Below are positions 1 to 5,529 of a DNA stretch of 7,425 bases, piece after piece. Source of the DNA: an uncultured Eubacteriales bacterium (lineage in GTDB: Bacteria > Bacillota > Clostridia > Oscillospirales > Oscillospiraceae). The stretch's first letter is position 1. The number at the start of each line of letters is the position of its first letter. Made by a program: the position numbers and the translations under genes. The DNA is taken from assembly GCA_934597725.1 (NCBI GenBank), contig CAKTSK010000050.1, positions 1-7,425 on the forward strand. Reading direction: 5' to 3'. The notes below the pieces were generated by a model, which worked only from the letters and a program-made list of their open reading frames with translations, did not search any database and was not told the DNA's origin.

Positions 1-11
1 GTGCTCTTTCC

Positions 12-173
12 CCTGCTTTCTCCAGAGAAAGCAGGCCCCGCCACGGGCAGTGGCCCCCCGGAGGCGGCGCCTCCCACTGTCGTTGCCTACAGTAGGCAAA
101 TCCCCGCCGTTGAGAACGGCCCCCGCCCGACCAACCCCCGTTGGTCATCCACCCGTCTGGCCCCATCGGCCAG
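12..173 (+). other. Tandem array of seven short hairpins in the 5' leader of the lipoprotein gene
   Basis: Seven perfect stem-loops follow one another. Stems and loops are: 12-35 (10 bp, loop CCAG), 40-54 (5 bp, loop GGGCA), 60-74 (6 bp, GGC), 83-99 (7 bp, CAG), 106-120 (6 bp, GAG), 129-146 (7 bp, CCCC) and 157-173 (6 bp, CCATC). Their centres lie about 20-28 nt apart. The stems are unrelated in sequence, so this is conserved architecture rather than a copied repeat. Linkers are C-rich on the plus strand (for example 36-39, 55-59, 174-180), which would leave them single-stranded in a plus-strand RNA. The array stops ten bases before the ribosome site of the downstream gene. It may continue upstream of the window. 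No promoter or open reading frame of convincing composition lies within it. The structure is directly visible; its role is unknown. Possibilities include a regulatory or stabilising 5' leader, or a protein-binding RNA. Confidence 0.72.
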
Positions 174-195
174 CCCCCCCTTCAAAGGAGGCCCT

Positions 196-894
196 ATGAG
201 AAGAATCCTCCTGCCGCTGCTCCTGCTGGCAGCCCTCACCCTCACCGGCTGCGGCACCCTCCTGGAACGCAGCTATGCTTCCGTCACCCCCCACACCCAG
301 TTCTCCGACCTGTCGGAAAACGAGGACATCCTCCGCGCCGAGACCTACCAGGGCTTGGTCAGCGCCCTGCTGCACCTGGTCGAGCAGGGGGCCGAAAGCG
401 GCCAGGTGCGCCTGTACCAGTACAGCAGCATCACCGGCAGCGCCACCGGCGACGTGGACCAGGCCTGCCTGGAAGTGACCCAGGAGGACCCCCTGGGCGC
501 TTACGCCGTGGACTACATCAAGTACGACATCCAGCCCACCGCCGCCTATTACCAGGTGGAGATCAAGCTGGCCTACACCATCCCCCCCGCCGAGCTCCAC
601 CAGATCATCTCCGTCACCGGCAGCTCCGCCATCGCCCAGGAGCTCCAGGACCTGCTGCTGACCACCCCCGAAAAGGTGGTCTTCCGCATTAGCTACTTCA
701 CCCAGGAGGACAGCGCCGACAGCCTCCGCCAGGCCGTCCTGGACGCCTACCAGGCCCGCCTGCGCCCCCTGCCCGCCCTGGACGCCGTGGACGTCACCCT
801 CTACCCCGACAAAGGCCCCCAGCGAGTGGCCGAGATCCGCCTGACCTGGGCCGCCGGCCTGCCGGGCGCCCCCTCCCAAAAGCCAGCAAAATAG
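196..894 (+). CDS. Lipoprotein of unknown family with an internally duplicated domain
   Basis: I do not recognise the family. The 232-residue product starts with a short lipoprotein signal peptide: Arg2-Arg3, a Leu-rich core, and lipobox L-T-G-C with the lipidated Cys at 19, so it should be anchored on the outer face of the cytoplasmic membrane. The ATG at 196 is chosen because AAAGGAGG sits at 184-191 and the signal peptide begins there; the frame is open back to base 1 but that stretch is the hairpin array. The mature part appears to contain two similar units, about residues 48-129 and 143-218. Each has a helix, a strand (VRLYQYSS / VVFRISYF), a second helix and two closing strands (ending VEIKLAYT / VAEIRLTW). 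The tail is Pro/Ala/Lys-rich. There are no catalytic motifs. No terminator hairpin follows; an A-rich tract leads straight into the tRNA promoter. A sensory, binding or scaffold role is possible but unsupported. Confidence 0.85.
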   Translation: MRRILLPLLLLAALTLTGCGTLLERSYASVTPHTQFSDLSENEDILRAETYQGLVSALLHLVEQGAESGQVRLYQYSSITGSATGDVDQACLEVTQEDPLGAYAVDYIKYDIQPTAAYYQVEIKLAYTIPPAELHQIISVTGSSAIAQELQDLLLTTPEKVVFRISYFTQEDSADSLRQAVLDAYQARLRPLPALDAVDVTLYPDKGPQRVAEIRLTWAAGLPGAPSQKPAK

Positions 895-899
895 CCCAA

Positions 900-960
900 C
901 AAAAAAATCCGAAAAAAAGCAAAAAATTGCTTGACAGGACAGGGGAGCTGTGGTAAGATA
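900..960 (+). promoter_or_regulatory. Strong promoter of tRNA-Gly with A-tract UP element
   Basis: TTGACA at 931-936 is followed after 17 bases by TAAGAT at 954-959, close to the sigma-A consensus. The A-rich runs at 900-926 sit immediately upstream of the -35 and resemble an UP element, as is usual at stable-RNA promoters. Transcription should start near 966, just ahead of the tRNA at 973. Confidence 0.8.
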
Positions 961-972
961 ACCCTTGTCAAC

Positions 973-1048
973 GCGAGTGTAGCTCATCTGGTAGAGCGCC
1001 ACCTTGCCAAGGTGGAGGTAGCGAGTTCGAGCCTCGTCACTCGCTCCA
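973..1048 (+). tRNA. tRNA-Gly (anticodon GCC)
   Basis: A complete 76-nt cloverleaf is visible. The acceptor stem pairs GCGAGTG (973-979) with CACTCGC (1038-1044), followed by discriminator T and an encoded CCA (1046-1048). The D arm is GCTC/GAGC (982-985 with 994-997) enclosing a GG-containing loop. The anticodon stem CCACC/GGTGG (999-1003 with 1011-1015) encloses loop TTGCCAA with anticodon GCC at 1006-1008, which reads GGC and GGU. The T arm is GCGAG/CTCGT (1021-1025 with 1033-1037) with loop TTCGAGC. It is a lone tRNA with its own promoter and terminator, not part of a cluster. Confidence 0.97.
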
Positions 1049-1050
1049 GC

Positions 1051-1083
1051 AAAACCCTTGTTCCATCGGAACAAGGGTTTTTT
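1051..1083 (+). terminator. Intrinsic terminator of tRNA-Gly
   Basis: A 14-bp stem pairs 1051-1064 with 1068-1081 (AAAACCCTTGTTCC with its complement) around a three-base loop and runs into six T residues at 1078-1083. It starts three bases after the CCA end of the tRNA. Confidence 0.92.
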
Positions 1084-1098
1084 CTTGTCCTGCCACCC

Positions 1099-1141
1099 AA
1101 CGCCCTCCCGCCCTGCCGCGCCTTGCGGAAGGGCGTTTTTT
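1099..1141 (+). terminator. Second terminator-like hairpin downstream of the tRNA
   Basis: AACGCCCT at 1099-1106 pairs with AGGGCGTT at 1130-1137, with an inner CCGC/GCGG helix (1116-1119 with 1125-1128), followed by a T run to 1141. It may act as a back-up to the tRNA terminator and insulate the iscS promoter. No gene ends between the two terminators. Confidence 0.6.
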
Positions 1142-1180
1142 GTGCGCGGCCCAGACCCGGCAAAAAAGTTTATTTTCCTA

Positions 1181-1238
1181 TTGACAAGGTAGGTTAAATG
1201 TGATATCCTTCCATTAACCTAATAAGTTGGTAGGAATT
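1181..1238 (+). promoter_or_regulatory. iscS-iscU promoter with candidate Rrf2-type operator
   Basis: TTGACA at 1181-1186 and TATCCT at 1204-1209 are spaced by 17 bases. An inverted repeat, TAGGTTAA (1190-1197) and TTAACCTA (1214-1221), brackets the -10 element. A further CCTA...TAGG pair (1218-1221 and 1231-1234) and a repeated GGTAGG (1188-1193 and 1229-1234) lie in the same stretch. Clostridial Fe-S and cysteine genes are commonly controlled by Rrf2-family repressors (IscR, CymR) that bind imperfect palindromes at this position. The promoter is well supported; assigning the palindromes to an Rrf2 protein is inference. Confidence 0.6.
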
Positions 1239-1295
1239 AAAGCCCGCCAATTTCCCATAAAATAACTGAGATTTTCATGCAAAGGAGGGTTCTCC

Positions 1296-2483
1296 ATGAT
1301 ATATGCTGACAACGCCGCCACCACCAAGCTCAGCGTCACCGCCTTACAGGCCATGCTGCCTTACCTGACCGAGCAATACGGCAACCCCTCGTCCCTCTAT
1401 TCCTTCGGCCAGCAGGCCGCCGAGGCCCTGGAAGAGGCCCGCCAGACCGTGGCCCAATGTCTCCACTGCCGCCCGGACGAGATCTACTTCACCTCCGGGG
1501 GGAGCGAGGCCGACAACCAGGCCATCCTCTCCGCCGCCCGGTGGGGGAAGCTCCGGGGCAAGACCCACATCATCTCCACCGCCTTCGAACACCACGCCGT
1601 CCTGCACACCCTGCAGAAGCTGGAAAAGGAAGGCTTTACCATCACCCTGCTGGATGTCCACGAGACCGGACGCATCACCCCCCAGCAGGTGGCCGAGGCC
1701 ATCACCGACGAGACCTGCCTGGTCACCGTCATGTATGCCAACAACGAGATCGGCACCATCCAGCCCATCGCCGAGATCGGCGCGCTGTGCCGGGCCAGAA
1801 AGATCACCTTCCACACCGACGCGGTCCAGGCCGCCGGCCATCTGGCCATCGACGTGGGGGCGGAGAACATCGACATGCTCTCCCTGTCCGGCCACAAGTT
1901 CCACGGCCCCAAGGGCGTGGGCGCGCTGTACGTCCGCAAGGGCGTGACCCTCTCGCCCCTCATCGAGGGCGGCGGGCAGGAGCGCCGCAAGCGGGCCGGC
2001 ACCGAAAACGTGGCCGGCATCGTGGGGCTGGCCGCCGCCCTCCGGGAGGCCTGCGACCACCTGGAAGAGCACGCCGTTCAGGTGGCCGCCCTGCGGGACA
2101 AGCTCATCCGGGGCCTGTCCGCCATCCCCCACAGCGCCCTCAACGGCGACCCGGCGGGGCGGCTGCCCGGCAACGTGAGCTTCTGCTTCGAGGGCATTGA
2201 AGGGGAGTCCCTGCTGCTGCTGCTGGACGACAAGGGCATCTGTGCCTCCTCCGGCTCGGCCTGTACCTCCGGCTCCCTGGACCCCAGCCATGTGCTGCTG
2301 GCCATCGGCCGCCCCCATGAGGTGGCCCACGGCTCCCTGCGCCTGTCGCTGAGCCACGAGACCACCCCGGAAGAGGTGGACACCATGCTCCGGGAGATCC
2401 CCGGCGTGGTGGAATACTTACGGAATCTCTCTCCCGTCTGGCGGGATTTGCAGAAAGGAGTACGCAGCTATGTTATACAGTAA
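1296..2483 (+). CDS. iscS: Cysteine desulfurase IscS/NifS family
   Basis: A pyridoxal-phosphate enzyme that removes sulfur from L-cysteine, giving alanine and an enzyme-bound persulfide that is passed to the Fe-S scaffold. The 395-residue length is normal for the family. The N-terminus YADNAATT is typical, as are GGSEADN (68-74) and the EHHA cofactor motif (98-101). The Schiff-base lysine is Lys201 in SGHKFHGPKG. The persulfide-carrying cysteine is Cys323 in SSGSACTSG, the group I (IscS/NifS) arrangement rather than SufS. RRKRAGTEN (230-238) is also present. Start ATG at 1296 follows AAAGGAGGG at 1281-1289. The 3' end overlaps iscU by 14 bases, so the two are cotranscribed and probably translationally coupled. 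No iscR or mnmA lies beside it in this window. Assignment is very secure; NifS is an equally acceptable label in clostridia. Confidence 0.97.
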   Translation: MIYADNAATTKLSVTALQAMLPYLTEQYGNPSSLYSFGQQAAEALEEARQTVAQCLHCRPDEIYFTSGGSEADNQAILSAARWGKLRGKTHIISTAFEHHAVLHTLQKLEKEGFTITLLDVHETGRITPQQVAEAITDETCLVTVMYANNEIGTIQPIAEIGALCRARKITFHTDAVQAAGHLAIDVGAENIDMLSLSGHKFHGPKGVGALYVRKGVTLSPLIEGGGQERRKRAGTENVAGIVGLAAALREACDHLEEHAVQVAALRDKLIRGLSAIPHSALNGDPAGRLPGNVSFCFEGIEGESLLLLLDDKGICASSGSACTSGSLDPSHVLLAIGRPHEVAHGSLRLSLSHETTPEEVDTMLREIPGVVEYLRNLSPVWRDLQKGVRSYVIQ

Positions 2484-2892
2484 GACCGTCATGGACCATT
2501 TCCGCAACCCCAGAAACGTGGGCGCTCTGGACGACGCCGACGGCGTGGGAGAAGTGGGCAACGCCAAGTGCGGGGATATTATGAAGATCTACCTGAAGAT
2601 CGACGACGACAAAGTCTCCGACGTGAAGTTCGAGACCTTCGGCTGCGGCAGCGCCATCGCCTCCAGCTCCATGGCCACCGAGATGATCAAGGGCAAGCCC
2701 CTGGACGAGGTCATGGGCCTGACCAACAAGGCCGTGGTGAATGCCCTGGAAGGGCTGCCCGCCCACAAGGTCCACTGTTCCGTCCTGGCCGAGGAGGCCG
2801 TGAAGGCCGCTCTGAAGGACTATTACGACAGAAATCAAATTGCTTATGACCCGAAGCAGTTCCCCAACGTGGGCTGCGCGGGCTGTCACTAA
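2470..2892 (+). CDS. iscU: Fe-S cluster assembly scaffold IscU/NifU-like
   Basis: The scaffold on which the desulfurase partner assembles a [2Fe-2S] cluster before transfer to apo-proteins in the cytoplasm. The 140-residue product begins MLYSKTVMDHFRNPRNVG, the usual N-terminal motif. It carries the three ligand cysteines, Cys34 in NAKCGD, Cys59 in FGCGSAIASSS and Cys103 in HCSVLAEEA, plus Asp36, the residue that makes the cluster labile in this family. LPxxKxHCS precedes the third cysteine; the HscA-binding LPPVK appears here as LPAHK. After the core there is a C-terminal extension ending GCAGCH with an extra Cys136/Cys139 pair. AAGGAG at 2455-2460 lies inside the end of iscS, and the start overlaps iscS by 14 bases. 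A strong hairpin follows the stop. Confidence 0.96.
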   Translation: MLYSKTVMDHFRNPRNVGALDDADGVGEVGNAKCGDIMKIYLKIDDDKVSDVKFETFGCGSAIASSSMATEMIKGKPLDEVMGLTNKAVVNALEGLPAHKVHCSVLAEEAVKAALKDYYDRNQIAYDPKQFPNVGCAGCH

Positions 2893-2918
2893 GAACCTCC
2901 TCTCAATATGATGATGCA

Positions 2919-2952
2919 GACCGGTCCGGCGCTGAGAAGCGCCGGACCGGTC
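2919..2952 (+). terminator. Perfect 15-bp hairpin after iscU
   Basis: GACCGGTCCGGCGCT at 2919-2933 pairs exactly with 2938-2952 around the tetraloop GAGA. It begins 26 bases after the iscU stop. The following bases (CACTTTGTG) are only weakly T-rich, so termination may be inefficient, or the hairpin may instead block 3' exonuclease. It lies between convergent genes. Confidence 0.6.
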
Positions 2953-2963
2953 CACTTTGTGTC

Positions 2964-3005
2964 AAAAAAAGTCCCCGCCGCCGCAGAACGCGCGGGGCGG
3001 GGACT
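2964..3005 (-). terminator. Intrinsic terminator of the deoC-hydrolase operon
   Basis: On the minus strand AGTCCCCGCC pairs with GGCGGGGACT (2970-2979 with 2996-3005) and is followed by seven T residues (2970-2964). The base of the stem overlaps the first base of the hydrolase stop codon (3007-3005). Confidence 0.85.
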
Positions 3006-4033
3006 CAGGGCAGGTAACAGACGATCCCATCGGGGCGCACCGTGGCCCGGATGGCCCCCTCCTCCCGCAGATAGTCCAGGTGGGCCAGGGCCTCGCCGGT
3101 GGCGAACCACTTCTGGTTCCGGGGGAAGTCTGCCCAGCTTTTGGCCCGGATGTCCCAGGTCATGCGGGCGGCGATCTCATAGGCGGTCAGGCCGGGGGCG
3201 GCCCGGACAATGGAGAACGTCTCCGCCACCCGGCTGCGGTGGTGGGCATACAGGGCCTGGACCCGGGCGGACACGTCCCCCGCGTGCCGGTGGCCGGGCA
3301 GGGCCAGCCGGACGGGGAGGGATTCGATCCGGGCCAGACTGTCCAGATACCGCCCCAGGGCGTTGGACATACAGGGCCACATGGCGATGTTGGGGGTGAT
3401 GTCGAAGAGCACATGGTCGGCGGTGAACAGGATGCCCTCCCGGGCCATCCACAGGCAGATCTGCCCCGGCGTGTGGCCGGGGGTGGCCAGGACCTGGAGG
3501 GTATACGGCCCCACGGTGAGTTCCGCCCCGTCTGCCAGGGGCCGGTAGTTGGGCAGGTCCGGGGGCGGGCCAAGGGTCCGGGCGGGGTTGGTGGTGAGGG
3601 TGGCTTCCAGCTCGGCGGGGGGAAAGCCCTCCCGGAGAAAGCGCCGGTCGGTGGCGTCCCAGTGGGAGAGTTCCCACGCCCGGTCGGTGAAGGGGAAGTC
3701 TCCCTCGCCCAGGTAGATGGTCCCCTCCGGCCCGGCCAGCTCCGCCGCCAGCCCGGTGTGGTCGGTGTGGATGTGGGTCACCAGCACGTCCAGGGGGTCC
3801 TTTTCCGCCCCGGCGGCGGCCAGCCCCGCCCGGATGGCCCGGCGGCAGGCGTCGGTGCGGAAGCCCGTGTCGATGAGCAGGCTGCGGGGGCCGCGGATCA
3901 GATAGGCGTTCAGCTCCCCCAAAGGGTTGCCGGGCAGGGGGACCGGCAGGCGGAACAGGCCGGGAAGGATCTCCGTCACGGTGTACGGCGCAGCCGGGTC
4001 GGTCAGCTGCCGGACCAGGGCGGGGGAGATCAT
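3005..4033 (-). CDS. Metallo-beta-lactamase-fold hydrolase with C-terminal winged-helix-like region
   Basis: A 342-residue cytoplasmic protein of the MBL superfamily, which holds one or two metal ions and usually hydrolyses esters, thioesters or phosphodiesters. The metal-binding set is complete: His87-x-His89-x-Asp91-His92 in THIHTDHTG, His187 in TPGHTPGQ, Asp206 in FTADH and His248 in LPGHRH. An insertion of about 50 residues (about 117-165) follows the first motif. After His248 come about 90 residues of helical, charged sequence ending in a strand pair, like the winged-helix tail of LACTB2-type members. The substrate cannot be read from sequence. The start ATG overlaps the deoC stop as ATGA, so translation is probably coupled; a GGAG lies upstream at the end of deoC. 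Metabolic cooperation with deoC, for instance handling an aldehyde-derived ester, is speculation. Confidence 0.9.
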   Translation of the reverse strand: MISPALVRQLTDPAAPYTVTEILPGLFRLPVPLPGNPLGELNAYLIRGPRSLLIDTGFRTDACRRAIRAGLAAAGAEKDPLDVLVTHIHTDHTGLAAELAGPEGTIYLGEGDFPFTDRAWELSHWDATDRRFLREGFPPAELEATLTTNPARTLGPPPDLPNYRPLADGAELTVGPYTLQVLATPGHTPGQICLWMAREGILFTADHVLFDITPNIAMWPCMSNALGRYLDSLARIESLPVRLALPGHRHAGDVSARVQALYAHHRSRVAETFSIVRAAPGLTAYEIAARMTWDIRAKSWADFPRNQKWFATGEALAHLDYLREEGAIRATVRPDGIVCYLP

Positions 4034-4683
4034 CGGGCGCTCCGGGCCTCGGCCACCAGGGCGCTGGCCCCCAGCCGGTCGGCCCCCAGGTCCAGGAAGG
4101 CCTGGGCGTCCTCCAGGGTGCGGATGCCCCCGGAGGCTTTGATCTTCACCGTCTCCGGCAGGTGTTCCCGCAGCAGGGCCACGTCCGCCCGGGTGGCCCC
4201 GCCGGTGGAGAAGCCGGTGGAGGTTTTGACATAGTCCACCCCCACCTTGGCGGCCAGCTGGCAGAGCTTGATCTTTTCCGCCTCCGAGAGCAGACAGGTC
4301 TCCAGGATGACCTTCAGCGGGCGGCCCAGGCAGGCGGCCTTGACCCCCGCCATCTCCTCCTGGAGCAGCTTCCACTGGCGGTCTTTGATCAGGCCCTGGT
4401 TCAGGACCAGGTCGATCTCGCTGGCGCCGTTCTCCACGGCGTCTTTGGTCTCGAAGATCTTGGCGGCCAGGGTGCTGTAGCCGTTGGGGAAGCCGATGAC
4501 GGTGCAGAGTTTCAGGTTGCCCTGGACATAGTCGGCGGCCTGCTTGACGAAGGCCGGGGGGAGACAGGCGGCGGCACAGCCGAACTCCATGGCTTCGTCA
4601 CAGAGGTCCTTGATCTGTGCCCAGGTGGCCTCGGGCTTGAGCAGGGTGTGGTCCACCCGGCGGAGGATGGCAGCGGGGTCCAT
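4030..4683 (-). CDS. deoC: Deoxyribose-phosphate aldolase (DERA)
   Basis: A class I aldolase that splits 2-deoxy-D-ribose 5-phosphate into glyceraldehyde 3-phosphate and acetaldehyde, the last step in salvage of deoxynucleosides as a carbon source. The 217-residue length fits the short bacterial form. The TIM-barrel signatures are present: DHTLLKPEAT near the N-terminus (11-20), VIGFPNG (62-68), EIDLVLN with Asp91, the Schiff-base Lys153 in YVKTSTGF, and the helper Lys182 in KASGGI. ATG at 4683 is preceded by AAAGGAG at 4698-4692 with 8-base spacing. It is the first gene of a two-gene operon; its TGA overlaps the next start by four bases. The usual partners deoB, deoD, deoA, cdd and deoR are not in the window. 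Confidence 0.96.
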   Translation of the reverse strand: MDPAAILRRVDHTLLKPEATWAQIKDLCDEAMEFGCAAACLPPAFVKQAADYVQGNLKLCTVIGFPNGYSTLAAKIFETKDAVENGASEIDLVLNQGLIKDRQWKLLQEEMAGVKAACLGRPLKVILETCLLSEAEKIKLCQLAAKVGVDYVKTSTGFSTGGATRADVALLREHLPETVKIKASGGIRTLEDAQAFLDLGADRLGASALVAEARSAR

Positions 4684-4747
4684 AAGCAGCGCTCCTTTCG
4701 GTTCGTTGGTGGTGGGCCGCGCCCGGATGGGGAGCGGCGTTTGCTTC

Positions 4748-4776
4748 ATCATACCGTGTTTTCGCCCCCGGCGCAA
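4748..4776 (-). promoter_or_regulatory. Promoter of the deoC operon
   Basis: Reading on the minus strand, TTGCGC (4776-4771) is followed after 17 bases by TATGAT (4753-4748). Transcription would start near 4741, giving a leader of roughly 58 bases before deoC. No clear operator is visible. Confidence 0.65.
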
Positions 4777-4795
4777 GTCCCCCCGGCGGCGGGGC

Positions 4796-4830
4796 AAAAC
4801 AAACGGCCCGGTGCAGGCTGCACCGGGCCG
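4796..4830 (-). terminator. Terminator of the lipoprotein gene upstream of deoC
   Basis: A 12-bp stem pairs 4804-4815 with 4819-4830 (CGGCCCGGTGCA with its complement) around a three-base loop. On the minus strand it is followed by GTTTGTTTTG, an interrupted T tract. It begins eight bases after the lipoprotein stop. Confidence 0.82.
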
Positions 4831-4837
4831 GGATGGG

Positions 4838-5422
4838 TCAGGGAGTGGCGGGCTGTTCCGGGGTCTGAGCGGGGTCCTCCGGGGGCAGGGGGGTCTCCGG
4901 GGGCAGGGCCTCGCTGTCCTGGGCGGGGTCTGCGTCCATGGAGCGGGGACACATGAGGAAGAAGACCACGTCGTCCTGGCGGTCGACCACCACCTCATCG
5001 GCCTGGGTGCAGATGTTCCACCGCAGGTCGGCGGCGTCCTTCAGGGTCTGCACAAAGGCGTCGGCGTCGGTGTCCGGCGCCAGGCGGAAGAGGTAGCCCA
5101 CAAAGGGGATGGTGCTGATGAGGGGGGCAAACATCACGCCCTGGGAAAAGCCCTGGATGGACGTGGAGCCGAAGCCCATCAGCGCGCCGGGTTCCACGGG
5201 GGTGGTGGAGCCCTGGAAGCCCACGGTCTCTTCGGTCAGGATCTGCTGGCCCAGAGACTCCAGGTCTCGCTGGGGGTCCTCCTGATACAGGCGCTGGAAG
5301 CTTTGCAGCAGGGTCTGGCCCATGGTCGCCGGGGCTTCCGGGACCTCCGGGGCCTGCTGGCCGCAGGAAGTGGCCGCAAAGAGAAGCAGGGCGACGAGGA
5401 TACAGGCGGAAATGGAACGCAT
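4838..5422 (-). CDS. Lipoprotein of unknown function with Pro/Glu-rich tail
   Basis: I do not recognise this family with confidence. The 194-residue product has a lipoprotein signal: Arg2, a hydrophobic core (I8-F15) and A-T-S-C, a slightly atypical lipobox with Cys20 as the lipid site. A short Glu/Pro linker follows, then a compact alpha/beta region (about 36-165). That region contains the Gly-rich hydrophobic segment GALMGFGSTSIQGFSQG and ends in strands EVVVDRQDDVVFFLMC. The pattern of a helix with LRWN followed by a stop-and-strand pair is vaguely like DUF4358-type clostridial lipoproteins; this is weak. The last 25 residues are Pro/Glu/Asp/Ala-rich and probably disordered. ATG at 5422 follows GAAAGGA about 10 bases upstream; the frame remains open to 5533 but that part encodes the GC hairpin leader. 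It has its own promoter and terminator, so it appears monocistronic. Confidence 0.8.
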   Translation of the reverse strand: MRSISACILVALLLFAATSCGQQAPEVPEAPATMGQTLLQSFQRLYQEDPQRDLESLGQQILTEETVGFQGSTTPVEPGALMGFGSTSIQGFSQGVMFAPLISTIPFVGYLFRLAPDTDADAFVQTLKDAADLRWNICTQADEVVVDRQDDVVFFLMCPRSMDADPAQDSEALPPETPLPPEDPAQTPEQPATP

Positions 5423-5450
5423 CGTACATCGGTCCTTTCTGTTGCATTCT

Positions 5451-5524
5451 CCCCGGCAAGCCGGGGGCTGGGTCGGCCCTGCCGGCGGGGCCGGCGGGGC
5501 AGGGGCCTGGTTGGCCGGGGGCCA
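5451..5524 (-). other. Cluster of GC hairpins in the leader of the second lipoprotein gene
   Basis: Read on the minus strand, the leader contains TGGCC/GGCCA with loop CCC (5524-5512), GCCGGC/GCCGGC with loop CCC (5495-5481) and CCCCGGC/GCCGGGG with a two-base gap (5466-5451). A longer alternative helix between 5503-5498 and 5483-5478 encloses the middle hairpin. Linkers are C-rich on the transcribed-sense strand, as in the array at 12-173. The hairpins are visible; function is unknown. Confidence 0.55.
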
Positions 5525-5529
5525 GTATA
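5524..5529 (-). promoter_or_regulatory. Probable -10 element of the second lipoprotein gene
   Basis: TATACT on the minus strand (5529-5524), preceded by TGTGT, matches a sigma-A -10. No good TTGACA-like -35 lies 16-18 bases upstream (TAGCAT at 17), so it may act as an extended -10 promoter. It would start the transcript within the first leader hairpin. Confidence 0.5.

Noticed and set aside
12..173. Hairpin array considered as CRISPR, an integron attC series or dispersed repeat copies
   Set aside because: The stems share no sequence with each other, there is no constant repeat with variable spacers, and no integrase or Cas gene is present.
1..195. N-terminal extension of the first lipoprotein back to a GTG at base 1
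   Set aside because: It would place 65 Pro/Ala-rich residues before a clear lipoprotein signal, and the DNA is the hairpin array. The ATG at 196 has a strong ribosome site.
145..1074. Long minus-strand frame of 309 residues
   Set aside because: It lies antisense to the lipoprotein and tRNA-Gly, is Gly/Val-rich as expected of a shadow frame in GC-rich DNA, and lacks a ribosome site.
931..1197. Plus-strand frame of 88 residues
   Set aside because: It runs through the tRNA promoter, tRNA-Gly and two terminators.
2957..4956. Long plus-strand frames (2957-4234 and 4162-4956)
   Set aside because: Both are antisense to the recognised hydrolase and deoC genes and are Gly/Pro/Arg-rich shadow frames.
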